Assembly (NCBI RefSeq): GCF_016746085.1
Contig: NZ_JAERTZ010000013.1
Span: 62,001-126,000, forward strand
From: Zobellella iuensis
GTDB taxonomy: Bacteria; Pseudomonadota; Gammaproteobacteria; Enterobacterales; Aeromonadaceae
Direction: 5' to 3'
DNA length: 64,000 nucleotides
Of the stretch, positions 61,056 through 64,000 are shown piece after piece. How positions within the stretch are numbered: the stretch's first letter is position 1; every line of letters begins with the position of its first letter. The notes below the pieces were generated by a model, which searched no databases, was not told the DNA's origin, and worked only from the letters and a program-made list of their open reading frames with translations. The position numbers and the translations under genes were made by a program.

Positions 61056-62030
61056 TCAGCGCTGGCGGATGAGATCACCCCTGAACATTACTTCCAGCCG
61101 CAGCGTGATACCGAACTGCGGGTCATAATCCTGTTCGCGGGGAAAATGCAGTTCAGGGATCAGGTCCACAAAGAGTATTTCCCGGTGCAGGTTGCGCCGG
61201 TAGTGCGTGAGCAGGTAATAGTCGTGCAGCCGTGGGTCCGAGGCGCTTCGCCCTATGACCACGGCTGCGTAGCGCATCACGCTGCGTTTGCCCAGGATTT
61301 GGTTGAGCTCGATCGCCTCGGAATACTCCAGGGTATCGACCTCTTCCTGCCATTGCACATTGGTGATAAAGCGCAGGTGATGGTTCGCATCCAGCGGCCG
61401 GCCTATATCCCATTTGCTGCGCACCGAATAGCCTTCTTCATTGAACCAGGACGCGCGATTGTAGGATTCCAGCTGCCAGGGGCCATCCAGTTGCCACAGC
61501 CGTTCGCCGGTAAAACGCACATAGGGGTCAAGCGGCCATCGGAACTTGATTCCGGCACCGGCCCGAAAGTCCCATTGCTCGGTTTTATCCCGGCTGCTGA
61601 GCCGGTTCAGGCCGATCACCGAACTGCCGGTACCACGCTGGTCGGTCCTTAGCCGATGGGAGCCTTGCTCGGCCAGGGTGCCCTGCGACTCTTCGGGATC
61701 GCTTTCGATGATCAACCTTAATCTGTCTTTGGTGGTGGGCAGGTCGAGTCGGAAACGCACTGCGGTTTCGGTCGTGAAATGGTCGCTTTCATTCCATTCC
61801 AGCTCCTGGCTCAGGCGCAGGTAAGAGCCGTTTTCCGCATGAAGACTGTCGTCGGTGCCGAAAAAACCGTCGATATTACGGGAGCTGTTGCTCACCCAGT
61901 CGGACACGGCATCGTGCATGGGGGTGATCTTCTCCACGGCCCAAGGTGGTAAATCCGTATCATCATCTACCTCGGCTCCCGGCGCGGGGAGGGCGGTGGC
62001 CAGCAATACCGCCAAGCATATTTTTTTCAT
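61056..62030 (-). CDS. Predicted outer-membrane beta-barrel protein of unknown function
   Basis: A 324-residue exported protein with a signal peptide (about 1-18, ending PAPGA, mature start EVDDD). The mature part has many alternating-polarity stretches ending in aromatic or charged residues (YLRLSQELEW, TAVRFRLDL, RAGAGIKFRW, PYVRFTGERLW, HHLRFITNVQWQ, MRYAAVVIG, FGITLRLEVMF), typical of barrel strands, with the last strand near the C-terminus. No characterised family recognised. Monocistronic and convergent with the ABM gene. Confidence 0.7.
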   Translation of the reverse strand: MKKICLAVLLATALPAPGAEVDDDTDLPPWAVEKITPMHDAVSDWVSNSSRNIDGFFGTDDSLHAENGSYLRLSQELEWNESDHFTTETAVRFRLDLPTTKDRLRLIIESDPEESQGTLAEQGSHRLRTDQRGTGSSVIGLNRLSSRDKTEQWDFRAGAGIKFRWPLDPYVRFTGERLWQLDGPWQLESYNRASWFNEEGYSVRSKWDIGRPLDANHHLRFITNVQWQEEVDTLEYSEAIELNQILGKRSVMRYAAVVIGRSASDPRLHDYYLLTHYRRNLHREILFVDLIPELHFPREQDYDPQFGITLRLEVMFRGDLIRQR

Positions 62031-62213
62031 GGCATCATTCCCTTGCCTGTTCCGTTAAGGCTATGTTACCGGCGGCAGAATGCCATTTCCAAGCCCCAAT
62101 AATAATATCTGTCCGGCGGCTTTTCAGCCGTCGGCAGGCGGCTGCAGTTGGGCGGGCCGCCGCTGGGTGCTATAGAGTCGGCGAGTGATTGCCGAAGGGG
62201 AAGGCGTCGGACA

Positions 62214-62239
62214 CAAAAAAACCAGCGCTATGGCTGGTT
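62214..62239 (-). terminator. Terminator of the tRNA-Phe/Thr cluster
   Basis: AACCAGC (62220-62226) and GCTGGTT (62233-62239), 6-nt loop, followed on the minus strand by a T-run. It lies just after tRNA-Thr. Confidence 0.82.
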
Positions 62240-62243
62240 GGGA

Positions 62244-62319
<76 letters not shown>

Positions 62320-62329
62320 ATTTGATATA

Positions 62330-62378
62330 TGGTGCCCAGAGGCGGAATCAACCGCGGCCGGCTAGGTACCGACACGGG
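62330..62378 (-). pseudogene. Remnant of a tRNA-Phe gene
   Basis: The first 20 bp (62330-62349) are identical to the 3' end of the neighbouring tRNA-Phe genes (acceptor, CCA and half the T-arm). After an 18-bp unrelated insert, ACCGACACGGG (62368-62378) again matches the tRNA-Phe body. The rest is lost, so it cannot make a tRNA. Confidence 0.75.
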
Positions 62379-62410
62379 CGAATGTAGCACGCTACAACAG
62401 CCCCTCAAAA

Positions 62411-62486
62411 TGGTGCCCAGAGGCGGAATCGAACCACCGACACGGGGATTTTCAATCCCCTGCTCTACCGACTGAGCTATCTGGGC
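62411..62486 (-). tRNA. tRNA-Phe (anticodon GAA), copy 1
   Basis: A 76-nt tRNA with encoded CCA; acceptor GCCCAGA pairs with TCTGGGC; anticodon GAA complementary to 62451-62453. Confidence 0.96.
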
Positions 62487-62516
62487 GTTTGGGTCTTCTA
62501 CAAGAGCACCGAAAAA

Positions 62517-62592
62517 TGGTGCCCAGAGGCGGAATCGAACCACCGACACGGGGATTTTCAATCCCCTGCTCTACCGACTGAGCTATCTGGGC
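62517..62592 (-). tRNA. tRNA-Phe (anticodon GAA), copy 2
   Basis: Identical to copy 1, 106 bp away; anticodon at 62557-62559. The spacers between copies are near-identical, so the repeat unit includes flanking DNA. Confidence 0.96.
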
Positions 62593-62624
62593 GTTTGGGC
62601 TTTTTTTACAAGAGCACCGAAAAA

Positions 62625-62700
62625 TGGTGCCCAGAGGCGGAATCGAACCACCGACACGGGGATTTTCAATCCCCTGCTCTACCGACTGAGCTATCTGGGC
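62625..62700 (-). tRNA. tRNA-Phe (anticodon GAA), copy 3
   Basis: Identical to copies 1 and 2, 108 bp from copy 2; anticodon at 62665-62667. First transcribed copy. Confidence 0.96.
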
Positions 62701-62794
62701 AACGGGGCGCCATTAAATAAGATTGACCAAGGCAAGTCAACCGCTTTTTGGAAGGCTCAAGCGTGTTCGCTCAAGCCTTGAGCAAAGCGGCGAT

Positions 62795-63070
62795 TTACTC
62801 CGCGGAAGGGGGGGTGTAGCCCTCGATCTGGACGTCGGCGCCTTCAAACAGGTAGGCGATCATCTCCTGTTCGAGCAACTGGCGATGCTCGGTGTTCATC
62901 ATGTTCAACTTCTTCTCGTTGAGCAGCATGGTCTGCTTTTTCTGCCAGTCGGCCCAGGCTTCCTTGGAAATATTGTCATAGATACGCTTGCCGAGTTCGC
63001 CCGGATAAAGTTGAAAATCCAGGCCTTCGGCTTCTTTCTGTAAACGCTGGCAAAAAATAGTGCGGCTCAT
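62795..63070 (-). CDS. yggX: Probable Fe(2+)-trafficking protein YggX
   Basis: A small protein that helps protect Fe-S clusters from oxidative damage. The 91-residue sequence has the family pattern: [21 protein letters not shown] (split, about 4-24, with conserved Cys7), [26 protein letters not shown] (about 27-52) and the helix [18 protein letters not shown]. Its ATG shares one base with the mutY stop, the usual mutY-yggX operon. Confidence 0.95.
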   Translation of the reverse strand: MSRTIFCQRLQKEAEGLDFQLYPGELGKRIYDNISKEAWADWQKKQTMLLNEKKLNMMNTEHRQLLEQEMIAYLFEGADVQIEGYTPPSAE

Positions 63071-64000
63071 CAGTTCCTCTCTTGCAGTTGCGGGTAGGCC
63101 AGTAGTTTCTTGGTGGCGGCAGCCAGGCCTACCGATGCCGGTTGCTGCAAGTTATACCAAAGACGGTCATCCCCTGCCATGACCTCGGTGGGTAATCGGG
63201 GCAATTCCACCAGCCAGGGCTGAATATCCAGGTGAAAATGGCTGAAGGTATGACGAAAGCCGGGCAGGGCGCGCGGCTCCGAGGCATCCGGGTAGCGTTT
63301 GAGCCAGGATTTGAGTTCCTGCTCATCACCGAACTCGGGAAAGCAGTAAAGCCCTCCCCACAAGCCCTGGGGCGGGCGCTGCACCAGTAGAACCCGTTCC
63401 TGGTGCCTGAGCAATAAAAAGCTGGCCTGCTTTTCCGGCTGTACGCTTTTCTTCGGTTTTGAATGCGGGAAGGCGGTAGGGGTGCCCAGTAGCCTGGCCC
63501 GACAGTCTTGCCGCAGTGGGCACAGTTCGCACTGGGGGCGGGAGCGGGTGCAGATGGTGGCGCCGATATCCATCATCGCCTGATTATATTGTTCCACCCC
63601 GGTGCGGGGCGTAAGTTGCTCCACCTGCTGCCAAAGGGCGTTTTCCACCTCTTTTTTACCGGGCCAGCCCTGCTGGGCCAGCCAGCGAGCCAGTACCCGC
63701 TTGACGTTGCCGTCGAGGATGCCGTGATGCTGGCCGAGCGACAACGACAACACGGCTCCGGCGGTGGAGCGGCCTATGCCCGGCAGGCCGATCACCTCCT
63801 CGAAGCGTGCGGGAAAACGGCCCTGGTAATGGTCGCGGATCACCTGGGCCGCCTTGTGCAGATTGCGGGCCCGGGCGTAGTAGCCCAGCCCGGTCCAGTG
63901 ATGCAGCACCTCGTCCTGCCCGGCATCGGCCAGGGTGACGACCTCGGGAAAGCGGGCCATAAAACGCTGGTAATAGGGGATAACGGTGGCCACCTGGGTT
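63070..64000 (-). CDS. mutY: A/G-specific adenine glycosylase MutY (5' end outside the window)
   Basis: Removes adenine mispaired with 8-oxoguanine. About 310 C-terminal residues are present; the frame continues past the window edge (last codons read Thr-Gln-Val-Ala-Thr-Val-Ile-Pro), so roughly 40 N-terminal residues, including the catalytic Glu region, are missing from view only. Visible are the helix-hairpin-helix [12 protein letters not shown], the catalytic-Asp segment ILDGNVKRV, the 4Fe-4S motif C-x6-C-x2-C-x5-C ([17 protein letters not shown]) and the NUDIX-like 8-oxoG-recognition domain. Confidence 0.96.
   Translation of the reverse strand, partial: TQVATVIPYYQRFMARFPEVVTLADAGQDEVLHHWTGLGYYARARNLHKAAQVIRDHYQGRFPARFEEVIGLPGIGRSTAGAVLSLSLGQHHGILDGNVKRVLARWLAQQGWPGKKEVENALWQQVEQLTPRTGVEQYNQAMMDIGATICTRSRPQCELCPLRQDCRARLLGTPTAFPHSKPKKSVQPEKQASFLLLRHQERVLLVQRPPQGLWGGLYCFPEFGDEQELKSWLKRYPDASEPRALPGFRHTFSHFHLDIQPWLVELPRLPTEVMAGDDRLWYNLQQPASVGLAAATKKLLAYPQLQERN

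Overview
The window is a 64 kb, gene-dense, GC-rich stretch of a gammaproteobacterial chromosome. Conserved gene order supports this: petABC-sspAB, dolP-diaA-yraN-lpoA opposite rsmI, a complete mraZ-to-lpxC division and cell-wall cluster, lptFG opposite pepA-holC-valS, and mutY-yggX. Protein style and order fit the Aeromonadales (an Oceanimonas or Zobellella type marine or halotolerant bacterium), but genus is an inference. No insertion sequence, prophage, CRISPR array or replication origin was seen.

Layout. 1-3.9 kb: cytochrome bc1 complex (petABC) and stringent starvation proteins SspA and SspB. 3.9-8.6 kb: minus-strand dolP-diaA-yraN-lpoA, then plus-strand rsmI and the RNase P RNA. 8.6-26.3 kb: the dcw cluster mraZ-rsmH-ftsL-ftsI-murE-murF-mraY-murD-ftsW-murG-murC-ddl-ftsQ-ftsA-ftsZ followed by lpxC, with a sigma70-type promoter and a 10-bp-period MraZ operator in front. 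26.3-30.1 kb: an M23 peptidase sits where E. coli has secM, then secA. 30.2-36.3 kb: a chemotaxis receptor, plsC, rraB, a tiny GNAT-like protein, a large DUF6351-type lipoprotein and a small membrane protein. 36.2-42 kb: an XRE-type regulator divergent from aspA-ansA (asparagine to aspartate to fumarate), an OsmB-like lipoprotein, Ada and a CAP-domain lipoprotein. 42-49.8 kb: valS-holC-pepA opposite lptFG, and an RDD protein. 49.9-55.4 kb: tRNA-Leu(CAA), an RNA m5U methyltransferase of Firmicutes RlmCD style, a 66-residue membrane protein behind a perfect Fur box, a voltage-gated-type ion channel, a CBS protein, three tRNA-Leu(CAG) copies and rsmC. 55.4-64 kb: dapA with an attenuator-like leader, a HAD phosphatase, an Hfq-like protein with a histidine-rich tail, two convergent Bcr/CflA-type transporters, a cold-shock protein, an ABM monooxygenase, a probable outer-membrane protein, tRNA-Thr and three tRNA-Phe (plus a remnant), yggX and the 3' part of mutY.

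The strongest candidate for something undescribed is the dapA leader (about 55472-55710). A TTGACA promoter element is followed by a 22-codon ORF with five AAA lysine codons. Its stop codon lies inside a 14-nt segment that can pair without interruption (two G-U) with a segment reaching into the 5' arm of a strong terminator just before dapA. This is the architecture of ribosome-mediated attenuation, here apparently for lysine/diaminopimelate synthesis. Next in interest are the Hfq-like protein with a 10-His acidic tail, the Fur-boxed 66-residue membrane protein, and the DUF6351 lipoprotein. All functional calls are from reading the sequence; no database search was run.
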